A stretch of 64,000 nucleotides of DNA from Dromiciops gliroides (taxonomy: Eukaryota; Chordata; Mammalia; Microbiotheria; Microbiotheriidae), in assembly GCF_019393635.1 (NCBI RefSeq), contig NC_057866.1, forward strand, positions 123,379,897-123,443,896, read 5' to 3'. The translations under genes and the position numbers were made by a program. The notes under the pieces were generated by a model. It was given only the letters and a program-made list of their open reading frames with translations. It had not been told where the DNA came from and did not search any database. Positions 23,352-34,180 of this stretch are shown here, piece by piece; position 1 is the first letter of the stretch, and every line of letters begins with the position of its first letter.

Positions 23352-23610
23352 GGTTGAGAAAAGAAAGTTTGATACCATACACATATACAAAAAGAGAACT
23401 AAATTGCATTAATACAATGGTCAATTGAAAGATGCATGCTGGACTTGAGTGGGCTGCAAAGCCAACAGAATGAAAGTCCCTCCCCTCAAAGAGCTTATAT
23501 TCCATTCTCTCCCTTGACCACAAGGACAGCATGAGAAACTTCTTTAATTCCTTGTTGAACTGAAAGAATACTATATTTCCAGCATTCACTTGATTTTCCA
23601 GTCTAGTTTC
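23352..23610. other. Unassigned sequence
   Basis: No feature recognised. Minus frame 23305-23619 has no motif. Confidence 0.35.
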
Positions 23611-23614
23611 TCTA

Positions 23615-23790
23615 TCCAAGTTTGTTGGTTGGTTGATTGTCCTTTGTTCATAAAGAGAACCAAAATGATGTCACTATGTTACAGTCAAGTTACAGTGTGT
23701 TCAGTTGTGACTGATGAGACCAGTACAAGCTTGGAATGCTCTGCCCCCAGAAGAGAAGTAAAGTGATTCTAGAATGACTTGTTCTTGATT
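23615..23790 (-). mobile_element. RTE-type 3' repeat, copy A
   Basis: Shares with 53675-53835 the order 'accaaaatgatgtcactatg', 'gatgagaccagtacaagctt'. Reversed, it ends in the '...gaacaaaggacaatcaac' style of RTE-mobilised marsupial repeats. Family call tentative. Confidence 0.45.
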
Positions 23791-23869
23791 AAGCTATACT
23801 GGGGCTTTTAGGGATTATCACTTCTCTTCCTAAGTGCCTATAAACCATAGCCTTAAGAAATGTGTTCTA

Positions 23870-24041
23870 GGGGCAGCTAGGTGGCGCGGTGGATAAAGCA
23901 CCAGTCCTGGATTCAGGAGGACCTGAGTTCAAATCCGGTCTCAGACACTTAACACTCACTAGCTGTGTGACCTGGGCAAGTCACTTAACCCCAATTGCCT
24001 CAACAAAACAAAACAAAGCAAAACAAAACAAAACAAAAAAG
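23870..24041 (+). mobile_element. Mar1/WSINE1 CORE-SINE, 5' member of a dimer
   Basis: 'caattgcctcaac' ending with (CAAAA)n linker. Left TSD aaatgtgttcta at 23858-23869; the matching copy lies beyond the second SINE. Confidence 0.88.
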
Positions 24042-24197
24042 GGGCAGCTAGGTGGCACCAGTGGATAAAGCACCCACCGAGTTCGGATCTGGCCTCAGAC
24101 ATTTGACACTTACTAACTGTGTGACCTGGGCAAGTCACTTAACCCCCATTGCCCTGCAAAAAAATAACTGAATGAATGAATGAATAAATAAATAAAT
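24042..24197 (+). mobile_element. Mar1/WSINE1 CORE-SINE, 3' member of a dimer, internally deleted
   Basis: Lacks the 'ggccctggattcaggag' segment (jumps from 'aagcacc' to 'caccgagttcgg'). 'cattgccctgc' ending with a (TGAA)n(TAAA)n tail. Right TSD aaatgtgttcta at 24198-24209. Confidence 0.88.
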
Positions 24198-24209
24198 AAA
24201 TGTGTTCTA

Positions 24210-24615
24210 CAGTAGAATTTTGCACATATCGTTTGTGAATTCTTCTATCTTCCTGTTCTTGAAGCTTAGACTATTTGTCCTAATGAGTCCCTGGGCTTTC
24301 TCACCTATTCTCTAAAACCTTTCAAAATTCACCAATCCCTGATCAGTAAATCTGCCAGCTTCATTGAGTACCCTGAGCCAGGTGACTTGAACTCAGTGGG
24401 AGCAGTTAAAAGTTCTCTTCTCCTTTCCCCACTGCACAGGGAAAGGCAAGGTGTGAATCTCAGCAGGGCATTGCAAACAAAACTTCATTGGGGAAACAAT
24501 ATGGCCTAGGACTGTCCCTTCTCTTGAATGCTATTATCACAGATGTAGCTGTGGAAAAGGTGTCATCTTTCCTGGAACAGCCACTCCCAGTACCCTCTCC
24601 TTCCTATATTTTTCT
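24210..24615. other. Unassigned sequence
   Basis: No gene or repeat recognised. Confidence 0.35.
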
Positions 24616-24617
24616 CA

Positions 24618-24878
24618 TGGACAGCTAGGCAACACAATGAATAGAACACTGGACCTGAAATCCAGCAAGACCTGAGTTTAAATCCTGCCTCTGACACTTA
24701 CTAGCTCTGTGATATGAGAAAGTCACTTGAGAATTGACCTTTGTCTGTTTCAGTTTCCTCATCTGCAAAATGGAAATAATAACAGTACCCAGGGTTATTG
24801 TAAAGATAAAAAGTGAGAGATTATAAAGCACTTTGCAAACCTTAAAGTATGACACAAAGCTAGCTATTATCATTATGT
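24618..24878 (+). mobile_element. MIR/THER1 SINE, near full length
   Basis: 'gacctgagtttaaatcctgc', 'tcatctgcaaaatggaaata', terminal 'gctagctattatcattat'. Confidence 0.78.
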
Positions 24879-25304
24879 CATCCTACTAATTTCTTTTATC
24901 ACAGACTCCCCTCTTTTAAACCCTTTTTTTATGCCTTGGCATCTCTATGCTTGTCTACATCTGGATGCCTATATGTTAATAGGATTGTATTTATCGGTTA
25001 TATATTTCACAAGGGATCCTGCTGCCATTTTAATTACCATAGACAACTCCAATTAGCTTGTTTTATATTATACATATTGAGTGTGACACAAACAGTTGGA
25101 CCTGTCAATATTAAAGACAAATAAATGTTCTAGTCCTTTTCCTCACTGGTAGTGCTTCTGTCTACTGAAGAACAGAGCCAGAGAGAACCTTGGGTAAGAA
25201 GGTGATAAAGCTTCAGATCAGTCCCAGCCCTGAGCCAGGGAAGATTTGAATGGCTCACCTATAACCACAGATGAATCCCCCTGTTCAAGAATATGCCTGC
25301 CTTC
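24879..25304. other. Unassigned sequence
   Basis: No feature recognised. Confidence 0.35.
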
Positions 25305-25455
25305 ATGATTGTAGTGTATAACCTATAGCAGATAGCTTGCTGGGTTTGGGAGGGGAGAGGGAAGGAAGGGAGGGAGAAAATTTGGAACTCAAAATCTTAC
25401 AAAAATGAATGTTGAAAACTATCTTTACATGTAATTGGAAAAATAAATATTTTTG
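25305..25455 (+). mobile_element. LINE-1 3' terminus
   Basis: Last 150 bp of a marsupial L1: 'gtataacctatagcagatag', a polypurine tract, 'aaaaatgaatgttgaaaact', 'acatgtaattggaaaaataa'. Heavily 5'-truncated. Confidence 0.85.
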
Positions 25456-25602
25456 TTGTTTGTTTTTGCGGGACAATGGGGGTTAAGTGACTTGCCCAGG
25501 GTCACACAGCTAGTAAGTGTCAAGTGTCTGAGGCTGGATTTGAACTCAGGTACTCCTGAATCCAGGGCCGGTGCTTTATCCGCTGAGCCACCTAGCTGCC
25601 CC
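25456..25602 (-). mobile_element. Mar1/WSINE1 CORE-SINE in L1 A-tail
   Basis: Minus-strand copy, 'cattgtcccgc' type tail, inserted in the L1 tail. Imperfect TSD around aataaatatt / aataaaatatt. Confidence 0.88.
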
Positions 25603-25664
25603 AATAAAATATTATTAAAAATAATATGCCTGTCTTTTGGAATTTATCCTACATGATACTATAA

Positions 25665-25915
25665 AAAAGAAGGTAATAAGTCTTTATTAAATGCCTACCT
25701 ATGTACCAGGAACTACACTAGGCTACAACCATTACCTCATTTGATCCTCACAACATCATAGGAGGTAGGTTCTCTTATTATCCCTTTTTTCAGTTGAGGA
25801 AACTGAGACAAGCTGGATTTGCCAGTGTCACATGCTAATAAGTTTGTCTGAGGCCAGATCTGAACCTGGGTCTCTCAGGCCCTGTGCTCTATCCACAACA
25901 CTCGCCCTACTTCTA
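25665..25915 (-). mobile_element. MIR SINE, near full length
   Basis: 'aaatgcctacctatgtacca', 'cacaacatcataggaggtag', 'gaggccagatctgaacctgg'. Confidence 0.75.
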
Positions 25916-26854
25916 CAACAAACCTTGCCTGTGTACGTGCCATGAGAATCCTAGCTCTGACATTTATTAACTGTGACCCAGGAAACAGCATTTAACCTCT
26001 CTGAAATCATAGTTTTGAAGAAATATTTAAAGTTCCAGCATTCTCATTGAGAATTCAACTACCCTGGAAGAGACCTACTGAGATCAGTCTTGGGTGATCC
26101 ATTTGCTTATTTATTCTTATTGTTTGAAGGGGTGGGGGTAGTCTATTCTGTGTGGCTGGCACTGCTCTAGGGTCCTTTGCCAAGGGAATGCACTTGAAAA
26201 AATATGTTTCCTGAAGCTAATCCCATCCAATCAGCTTGATTGTATTCAATACGAGATGTCCTCAATATAACTGATGATTTCTATGGAATGGCTTTTTCTC
26301 CTTGTGTCTGACTGACCATCTGGCTTTAGATGTCCCATATGTAGGTGGCACTGCCATTTATTAGGTCCTTCGGAAGGTGTAAACACTTCTGCAACAAGCC
26401 ACACAAAGCATCCGCAGGTAAGCAGGATCTGTTGCATTGATCTTTCTGCCATAAATCATCTGACACTTCTCGAATCCTATAACACAATTCTTAAGGAAAG
26501 AGGAAAGACAGAAAAAAGGGAAGCATTGTTACCTCAAAGAATCAGATTGGAATCTGCCTTGGATGTAGGAATCTACCTGCCCCACTGTGCTCTCTTCTCA
26601 AAAGCCAGATGAGAGATTGATAACTCGGAAAACAATTCATCTTTCCATCAGCCTTCCAGCCATTGGACACTGCTGAAAGGATTTGTCCTTTTCATCTGCA
26701 TCAAGAGAGTAAGCATGAGATTATCTGGATGGTTTTTGATTCTTTCCCAGATGCCAATTGGGTCCCAGGGCCAATGCTACTGAGCAAATCAAGACCGGAT
26801 TTGGGAAAGGACACTTGGGTTTGTCTTACAGGGTACCTCCCACCCCTGTTTCTT
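25916..26854. other. Unassigned sequence
   Basis: A MIR-like phrase near 25970-26010; otherwise nothing recognised. Minus frame 26246-26452 and plus frame 26663-26896 lack motifs. Confidence 0.3.
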
Positions 26855-26868
26855 AAAATGCTTTCTGT

Positions 26869-27010
26869 AGGGGCAGCTAGGTGGCACAGTGGATAGAGCA
26901 CCGGCCCTGGAGTCAGGAGGACCTGAGTCAAATCCAACCTCAGACACTTAACACTACTAGCTGTGTGACCCTGGACAAGCTCACTTAACCCCAATTACCT
27001 CACCAAAAAA
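26869..27010 (+). mobile_element. Mar1/WSINE1 CORE-SINE
   Basis: 'caattacctcacc' ending. TSD aaaatgctttctgt at 26855-26868 and 27011-27024, perfect 14 bp. Confidence 0.92.
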
Positions 27011-27084
27011 AAAATGCTTTCTGTTGACTACCATAATACCCCTTGGAGGAAGGATAAATTTTACAGATAGAGAATTGAGGTCAC

Positions 27085-27285
27085 AGGACCATAAGGTCAT
27101 GGATATAGAGCTGCAAGGGGAATCGAGGGCCATCTAGTCCAACCCTGTCATGTTATAGGAGAGAAAGCTGGATGGTCAAGGAGCTTATATAATTTGCCTT
27201 TCGTAACACAGCCAGAAACATCAGAAGCAAGATTTTAACCACTGTCCAGAAAGGATTCTCTTTCTACTCTACAACACTGCCTTGA
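27085..27285 (-). mobile_element. MIR-type SINE (MIR3-like)
   Basis: 'gagggccatctagtccaacc' and 'gcaagattttaaccactgtc'. Confidence 0.55.
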
Positions 27286-27654
27286 ATCTAAGGGGAGGTA
27301 GAGCTCTGCCTTAAACCACACAGTGAATTCAAGGGGAAGCAGAGAGCAATACTTAGTGCTCTTGAAGAAGTCCCATGTAACTCAGCAAAATGACTTAAGC
27401 TGAGTCTCCTTTGGTGTGCCTGCATGGTATCTTAATTTACTCTATAGTATCCTAGGGGAGCCTCAAAGAGTCACTGAGGTCTGGTTAACTAGAACTTGGG
27501 AGAAATGTAGATACTGAAGAGGACCCATTGTTTTGTAGTACTGGGGTCTCACTGGCTTAAGTGTTATGGCATCAGGACATGAAGGATCTGTATTTTTTGA
27601 GGGCGTGAGATCTTTCTAAACCAATGCAGACCACAACCTATTTCTAGTCTTGGG
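27286..27654. other. Unassigned sequence
   Basis: No feature recognised. Confidence 0.35.
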
Positions 27655-27790
27655 AAATTGCCTGAGCTTCAGAAGATAAAGGGGTTTTGTCCATGGTCTC
27701 AGGGCCACTTTAGTAATCAGGTGGGATTTGAACTCAGGTCTTCCTAACTTCAGATCCAGTACAATAGCCATTAAGCAACATTGCCTCTTA
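27655..27790 (-). mobile_element. MIR SINE fragment
   Basis: 'gtgggatttgaactcaggtc' and 'tagccattaagcaacattgc'. Confidence 0.6.
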
Positions 27791-27814
27791 AGTGTTATAT
27801 ATTAAATAATAAGA

Positions 27815-27960
27815 GAGAGATGGCATGGCATAGTAGACAGAAAACTGGCCTGGAGTCAAGAGGGACCTGGATTTGAATTGTGTCTCTGGCTGTGTGATCC
27901 TGGTAAGTCACTTAACCTCTCGATGTTCTGGGCAATTCTCTAATAATGTAAGTTACAGGA
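27815..27960 (+). mobile_element. MIR SINE fragment
   Basis: 'ggcatggcatagtagacaga', 'gacctggatttgaattgtgt', 'tcctggtaagtcacttaacc'. Confidence 0.65.
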
Positions 27961-28036
27961 AAAGTGCTGACCTGTATCAGCACAGAGAGTTTCCTGATCT
28001 GGGAGGTCTCTGCGTCAATGAAATAATAGGTCTAGG

Positions 28037-28202
28037 TGGGGCAGCTAGGGGTACAGTGGATAAACCACCAGCCTTGGATTCAGGAGGACCTGAGTTCAAA
28101 TCTGGCCTCAGACACTTGAACATTACTAGCTGTGTGACCCTGGGCAAGTCACTTAACCCTCATTGCCCAGCAAAAAAAAGAAAGAAAGAAAAGAAAAGAA
28201 AA
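28037..28202 (+). mobile_element. Mar1/WSINE1 CORE-SINE
   Basis: 'cattgcccagc' ending with a (GAAA)n/(AAAAG)n tail. TSD gaaataataggtc at 28020-28032 and 28203-28215. Confidence 0.88.
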
Positions 28203-28219
28203 GAAATAATAGGTCCAGT

Positions 28220-28885
28220 TACTATACCTATTAAATAAAATATTTCATAATATAATACATATGTAAGTAGTAGTAATTCATAGTCCCCATAGCACTTTAA
28301 AGTGTTTCAGATATTTTCCTTACAAGTCTTGTAAAAAAAACTTCAAGTTATGCAAATTAATTTTATATGAATGTCTAACATGGATGGGTGTATAAGAAAG
28401 AAAAGACCAACAGAGACAGATAGGTCCTCTACAATACTGTTTCCAAACTAGGGAATCTATACTTTCATCATTGTTGAAGAGATAAATATGGCTCAGAGAC
28501 TGTGAAAACAGTTGGCAAGAATTGCAATGCTTTCAATGAGCAAATCTGGAGCTCATTAGACCCCAAGGACTCAGCCTTCAGTGGGTATTAGTTTATTAAC
28601 CTTCTACCTTCCTCCTGTACACCTGAATTTTGTAATGATTGCTCTTGTGTCCTTTCCTTCCTATGGAATATATTTCAAGCTTTACCCAGTACATGAAAAG
28701 TAAAAAATAAACCCATAAAAAATCCCCAAACCTACTACCAAACACATGCATACCTTGGAGAAGTATATGGTCATTAAAGAAGCTTTACAGCTTCCAAAGG
28801 CAACCCAACCCTCTATCATCTTCCTGTCTGATTCTGTGAAACTTGGACTGTGAAAGCTGCTGATAGACCACCTCTATAGCAGAGC
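28220..28885. other. Unassigned, repeat-poor sequence
   Basis: No transposon or coding signal recognised. Confidence 0.3.
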
Positions 28886-28889
28886 ACAT

Positions 28890-29148
28890 GATCATGGGTA
28901 ACTAGGTGACTCTGTGGATTGAGTGCCAGACATGGGGTCATAAAGACCTGAATCCAAATGCAGCCTCAGATACTTACTAGCTAGCTATGTGAATTTGGGC
29001 AAGTCACTTAATCTCTCCCAGCCTCAGTTTCCTCATCTGTAAAATGTGGATCAAGACCTACCCCTCAGGGTTTTGTAAGGCTCAAATTAAATAACAATAG
29101 TAAAGCGCTCTGGCACATTGTAAGAGTTATATAAGCATTATTATCATC
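28890..29148 (+). mobile_element. MIR/THER1 SINE, near full length
   Basis: 'gggtaactaggtgactctgt', 'gcctcagtttcctcatctgt', terminal 'gttatataagcattattatc'. Confidence 0.8.
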
Positions 29149-29199
29149 CTCATCCTCATCTACTGCATGTCATCATCAAGATAACAGACATTCCTCATC

Positions 29200-30950
29200 C
29201 ACTTGGTTTTTCCTATGTGGATTGTTTCCTGCTCTACATTTCAATATCCTGTGGGCACACCTCATTTCTCTTCCCTTTTACTCATCCCTAATGAAGAGAA
29301 AATCCTTCATCTTGCCAATGAAAACCTATTTGTACCTTTTAACCCTAACCCCCTGCAATTTGCCCCTTTCTCCTCATCTACTGGCCCTATTGCTGACAAA
29401 CATTCCCAGATTTTTTTTTTAACTCTCATTTCACCCTACCAAGTCCTTAAGCTATTGTCCTACATATTTCCTTGCTTTCATGGTCAAACTCTTGGGAAGA
29501 GGTATCTACTTTTGTTGCCCCACTTCTTCTCCTCTCACTTATTTCTCAGCACTCTCAATTTGGCTTCTAACTTCATCAATCACCTGAAACTGCTTTCTCA
29601 AAGTTACTCATGGTCTCAACTGCAAATCCAGTGACTACTTCTCAGCCCTTGTCCTTGGTTGATCACCCTATTCTTTTATACATTCATTCCTTTCCGGTTT
29701 TCATGATACTACTCTCTCTCTTTATTCTCATTCTACCTGCCTGTCCACTCCTTAGTCCATCTTTGCTGGATCTTCATCCATACCCTGCCTCCTATCTGTG
29801 GGCTCTGTCCTGAGCCTTCTGTTCTCACAGTCTCCTCTCTTTATCATCTCATCATCTCAAATTAGACTTGATAAGTATCTCTATGCAGATACATATCAGC
29901 CCCACTGACCCTCTTGAGCATTAGGATTACATTATCAGCTGCCTTTTGGGCATTTTCCAAATGGACATCCCACAAATATCTCAAATTCAACATATCTAAA
30001 ATAGAACTTATTATCACTCTGAAAAGATCTTCTTCTTAACTTCCCTGTTTCAAGAGCACCATCCACCTTCAGTCCCTGAATCAGTCCAGTGAATAAACAT
30101 TTATTAAGTACCTACTATTGTTTCCAGTCACTGAGCAAAATGTGAAGATACAAATAAGATAAAAGGCAATTCCTGTCCTTGAGGAGCTTACAGTCTAATA
30201 GGGGAAGACAACATGTAAATAGGAGCTGAAAAGGGGGGAGGAAGAAGGAGAGTAGACTGGTGAGTGGAGATGGGAAAGGAGAAATGATGAAGTCCCTAGG
30301 AATGCCAGGGTAGGTATGAAATGATAAGAGGAATACTCTCGGCATCCACCCTAAATGGAAGATTTTGGGAAAGCTCTCTGATGTTCACCCTCCACCCTCT
30401 ACCATCAGAGGGAGAGAGGGGCCCCAGGGAAAGGGGACCTCAGGTTCACAACCTCAGAGGACATCCTTAACTCTTCACTCTACCTCACCCCTCCCTCCAT
30501 ATTCAATCAGTTGCCAAATCTTATCAATTCTATCTCTACAACATCTCTCACATCTATCTCCTACTCTCCATTCATATGGCCACCACCTCAGTTTACACCC
30601 ATCATCTTTCCTCTGGACTATTGCAGTTGCCTCCTGAGAATCTGTCTTCCCCACACGCACCAAAATAACCTTCCTAAAGCATGGGTCTGATCATTGCATC
30701 ATCTTCACAGTTGGCTACTTTTCTAGACATTCGACATGATTGCTCTTCATCTAATAGTCTACATCCTGCCGAAGTGACTTCCTCCAAGCTCAGAAGTCCA
30801 TTTCCTGCTCCAGGACCCATCTTTCAGGTCGGGAATCCACTCTCTCCTCACCTTTGCCTCTAAGAATCCTCATCTTCTTTCAGGTTTCAAAGCAGGTGTT
30901 GTCTCATCTTATACAGGAAGTCTTTCTTCACCACTTCTAGTTGTGACTTA
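29200..30950 (+). mobile_element. L2 LINE, RT domain to 3' region, decayed
   Basis: Plus-strand L2 in order: the RT segment with 'tttggcttctaacttcatca' and 'aaactgctttctcaaagtta' (about 29560-29610), 'tctatgcagatacatatcag' (about 29880; a decayed YADD-region codon run), 'aaattcaacatatctaaaat' (about 29983), 'ggactattgcagttgcctcc' (about 30616; LDYC motif region) and 'aagcatgggtctgatcattg' (about 30678). The frame 29203-29634 is a remnant of this ORF. A minus-strand L2 end is embedded at about 30085-30360. Confidence 0.65.
30085..30360 (-). mobile_element. L2 LINE 3' end nested in L2
   Basis: 'aaacatttattaagtaccta', 'gtccttgaggagcttacagt', then weaker L2 sequence. Its right boundary is unclear; it could run to about 30460. 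Confidence 0.6.
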
Positions 30951-31128
30951 TGTGCAAGGCTGGTTTCTCAGCACCAAAACGAAAGTTAAGTGCTGGAGGC
31001 AGCGAAATCAGAATTGTATATGTAGATGTGTGTGTGCACATATGTGGGTTATATGATGTACCGCCAGTCACCAGTGGCTTAATGTACTATCAATATACAC
31101 CACAGTTAGGTCAAAAGCATGCGGAACT

Positions 31129-31265
31129 GGGGACAGCTAGACGGTGCAGTGGATAAAGAACTGGTCCTGAATTCAGGAGGACCTGAGTCCAAATGTGACC
31201 TCAGACACTTGACACTTACTAGCCATCTTACTCTGGGCAAGTCACTTAACCCTCATTGCCCCGCA
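31129..31265 (+). mobile_element. Mar1/WSINE1 CORE-SINE, 5' member of a dimer
   Basis: 'cattgccccgc' ending. Left TSD aaaagcatgcggaact at 31113-31128; the partner copy lies after the second SINE at 31600-31615. Confidence 0.88.
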
Positions 31266-31372
31266 AAAGAAAGGAAGGAAGGAAGGAAGGAAGGAAGGAA
31301 GGAAGGAAGGAAGGAAGGAAGGAAGGAAGGAAGGAAGGAAGGAAGGAAGGAAGGAAGGAAGGAAGGAAGGAA

Positions 31373-31422
<50 letters not shown>

Positions 31423-31441
31423 GAAAGAAAAGAAAAGAAAA
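31266..31441 (+). repeat. (GGAA)n-(GAAA)n tract between two SINEs
   Basis: About 105 bp of GGAA/GAAG units followed by about 50 bp of GAAA units, in the position of the first SINE's tail. It produces lysine/glutamate/glycine-rich and serine/proline/phenylalanine-rich open frames that are not genes. Confidence 0.95.
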
Positions 31442-31454
31442 TGGGGGGGGTAAA

Positions 31455-31599
31455 TGGGGCATCTAGATGGTGCAGTGGATAAACACCGGCCTAGATTCAG
31501 GAGGACCTGAGTTCAAATCCAGCCTCAGACACTTGATACTTACTAGCTGTGTGACTCTGAGAAAATCACTTAACCCTCATTGCCCTGAAAAAAAGGGGG
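31455..31599 (+). mobile_element. Mar1/WSINE1 CORE-SINE, 3' member of a dimer
   Basis: 'cattgccctg' ending. Right TSD aaaagtatgtggaact at 31600-31615 matches the left copy except for two transitions. Confidence 0.88.
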
Positions 31600-31615
31600 A
31601 AAAGTATGTGGAACT

Positions 31616-31984
31616 AAGGCTCTGTTCCTCAAAATTCTGAAATAGCCTAGCAAGAAAGGTCAGAGCATATCATGTCATTCTGGCCAAATTCTATATCATT
31701 AGGAACCAGACCTAGTCATATTGTAAAGTCGTTATAACAGCATAGACATTTTAATATTCTGGTGTAGATGCTTTAAATTATCCATTGGGCATATAATGGT
31801 GGATTGTGGTAGGCAATAGCTGAAGCCCTGGTCTTTGTTGAAATCCTCCCAGAACTTGGCTGTAAACTGTCACGTCCTATAAGATGATCTGTTTAAAAAG
31901 CTCATACCAGCAACTGATCTCCTTTAGAAAATGCCACACTGTTTGGAGGAACAAATGGTAATTGGGAACTTTGTGAGAAATTAT
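31616..31984. other. Unassigned sequence
   Basis: No feature recognised. Confidence 0.35.
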
Positions 31985-32205
31985 CTCCTGGCATTCTAAT
32001 GCCTTCTTTTTCTTAATTATTCCTACTATTCTGTCTATGGCTTGCTTGTGCATATTTGTTTGTTGTCTCCTCCATTAGACCATGAGCTCCTTGAGAACAA
32101 AAGGCTGTCTTTTGCCTCTTTTTGTATCCACAGCACTTAGCACCGTGACTTGTACTTTGTAGGCACTTAGTAAGTTATTATTTACTGACTTACTATGCAT
32201 AATTA
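31985..32205 (+). mobile_element. L2 LINE 3' end
   Basis: 'gaccatgagctccttgagaa', 'tgtatccacagcacttagca', 'taggcacttagtaagttatt'. Confidence 0.78.
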
Positions 32206-32838
32206 CATTCCCATTTCCTATCAAGTTATTAAATCAGGTAGAAAATTAAGGCTCATCCTCCAGTATGGTTGAGGAGTTAGTTACCTCCAATGACTGTCAT
32301 ATAAGCTCTCCAGCCTTGGTTCTCAACCTCCTTTAGATAATGAAAAAACAGGACACCATGATGAGCACACAAGTCCTGTTCTCTACAGCACAAGGCCCTA
32401 CAATCTATTCCTGGAGCAGTGATATGCCAGAGCCAGATCACACATGGAGAGCTGATTGTTAAATATTCGTTGTGAGCATTTGTACCTCAGCAAATAATAA
32501 AAATCAGGGCTGATTTATTGTTTTGGTTGGTTCTCTAGGCTTAAGAAAGTGTTGGGGAAAATGTAAACAATGCAGAACTAAACGTAACTTTCTTCCCCCC
32601 CCCCCCCCCCGCCGGAACCAATTGCTAAACACATACCAATATACCCCTGCCTGGAGAAACCATAGCCAGGATATCCCACACAATCTATATAACCATTAGC
32701 CATAACTCAGGGGCAGATATTAGCTCCACTCAGTCTCTTCCTCCTTGAGTTCCAAATTCCATGGAAATGGATTAGTATGTATTACTCATTTTAGATATAT
32801 AAATCACTCAGAGATGTGCTTAGCTACCCCAAAATAGT
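32206..32838. other. Unassigned sequence with C17 run
   Basis: No transposon recognised. A homopolymer C tract lies at about 32595-32611. Confidence 0.4.
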
Positions 32839-32849
32839 GTTAATAGGTC

Positions 32850-33104
32850 TCTTGTTTTGTTGTTTAGTCTTTTTTCAGTCATGTCTGACTCTTCATAACC
32901 CCATTTTGGGGTTTTCTTGGCAAGATGCTGAAGTAGTTTGCCACTTCCTTCTCCAGCTCATTTTACAGATGAGAAAACTGAGGCAAACAGGGTGAAGTGA
33001 CTTGGCCAGAGTCACACAGCTAGTATGTGTCTGAGGTCAGATTTTGAACTCGGTCTTCCTGATTCCAGGCCTGACACTCTATCCATCGTACCACCTAGAT
33101 GCCC
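32850..33104 (-). mobile_element. Long CORE-SINE with RTE-like tail
   Basis: From 'gttttgttgtttagtctttt' to 'taccacctagatgccc'. TSD ttaataggt / ataataggt at 32840-32848 and 33105-33113. Confidence 0.85.
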
Positions 33105-33149
33105 ATAATAGGTGTCTAGAGTGGGCTTAATAAGGAGTCCATCATAGTG

Positions 33150-33335
33150 TAACTTCATATTTTATAAAGCCATCTAGTTCAACTGCCTTAGTTTATAGAT
33201 GCAGAAACCGAGGTCCAGAGGGCTTGCACATAGTAGGCATTTAATAAATATTTAGGATTTGAAAGTGATTTGACCAAGGTAAAATACCTGATCTGGTATT
33301 TGAACCCAGCCTCTAGGTCCTCCCACTCTACCAAC
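33150..33335 (-). mobile_element. MIR-type SINE with L2-end fragment
   Basis: 'agccatctagttcaactgcc' and 'atttgaacccagcctctagg'. Within it, 'gcacatagtaggcatttaat' looks like a short L2 terminus. Confidence 0.5.
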
Positions 33336-33588
33336 ACTATCTCTGCTGACACCAACAAGAAAACTTACTTGAGAATCCCTGTATCATAGGAAGGGAAACT
33401 GAGGGCTCCAGGAAATGAAAGGTGGTCCTTACATGTTCTCAAGAGGACACAAACACAGATGGAAATGGAAGCGAGGCCTCCTGCTCTCCACATCTCTGCA
33501 TTTAACACATTCTCAGTGAGAAATTCAGTCTCCCAGAGAGCAGAACCCAGTCATTTAGAAGCAGAGATTATTATGATTAAAATCCTCT
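33336..33588. other. Unassigned sequence
   Basis: No feature recognised. Confidence 0.35.
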
Positions 33589-33589
33589 C

Positions 33590-34180
33590 TTTCCATTCCA
33601 TCCACTGCTCTATGGACAGGCACTCATCACCTCCCCCACCCTCCTCCACTATTGCAATAACCTCCTAATTGGTCTTCCTGGGATGGGTCTTCCCTCTCCT
33701 GACCCATCTTCCACACATCTGCCAAAGTGATATTCTAAAGCATGGTTTAATCAGGCTTTCTCAGAACCTCCAGAAGCTTATTGCTCCTTAGATAAAATAC
33801 AAACTCCTCTATTTGGCTCTTAAAGTCCTTCACAATCAATGCCAGCCCACCTTCACCAGGCTTGTTCCCCATTACTCTTTTACAACACACTCTACAAGCA
33901 GGCAAACTGGCCTGCTTGCTTTCTCATAGAAAACGTTTTCTCTCTGATGTTGGTATCCTTGCACAACCCATCCCCCATGCCTACAATGTACTCCTGCCTC
34001 ACCTGCCTCATTTGCTACCTCTTAATAAGAAACCTGTCTTGATGTTCTCAGTTACTAGTTCTCTTCTCCCCAGCTACCTTTTATCTAGTTTGTGTCTGTT
34101 TTATATTTAACATTCCTCATGTGTGTTGTTCCCCTATGCCCAACAGAATATAAACTCTTTGAGGGCAGAGACTATTCATT
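33590..34180 (+). mobile_element. L2 LINE 3' region, 5'-truncated
   Basis: L2 order: 'ctattgcaataacctcctaa' (about 33650), 'taaaatacaaactcctctat' (about 33793), 'taagaaacctgtcttgatgt' (about 34024), 'taaactctttgagggcagag' (about 34150). The overlapping frames at 33839-34110 are ORF remnants. Confidence 0.72.

Noticed and set aside
29203-29634. 143-codon open frame as a gene
   Set aside because: It overlaps the decayed L2 reverse-transcriptase region on the same strand.
31119-31466. Lys/Glu/Gly-rich and Ser/Pro/Phe-rich open frames
   Set aside because: They are SINE plus GGAA/GAAA tract.
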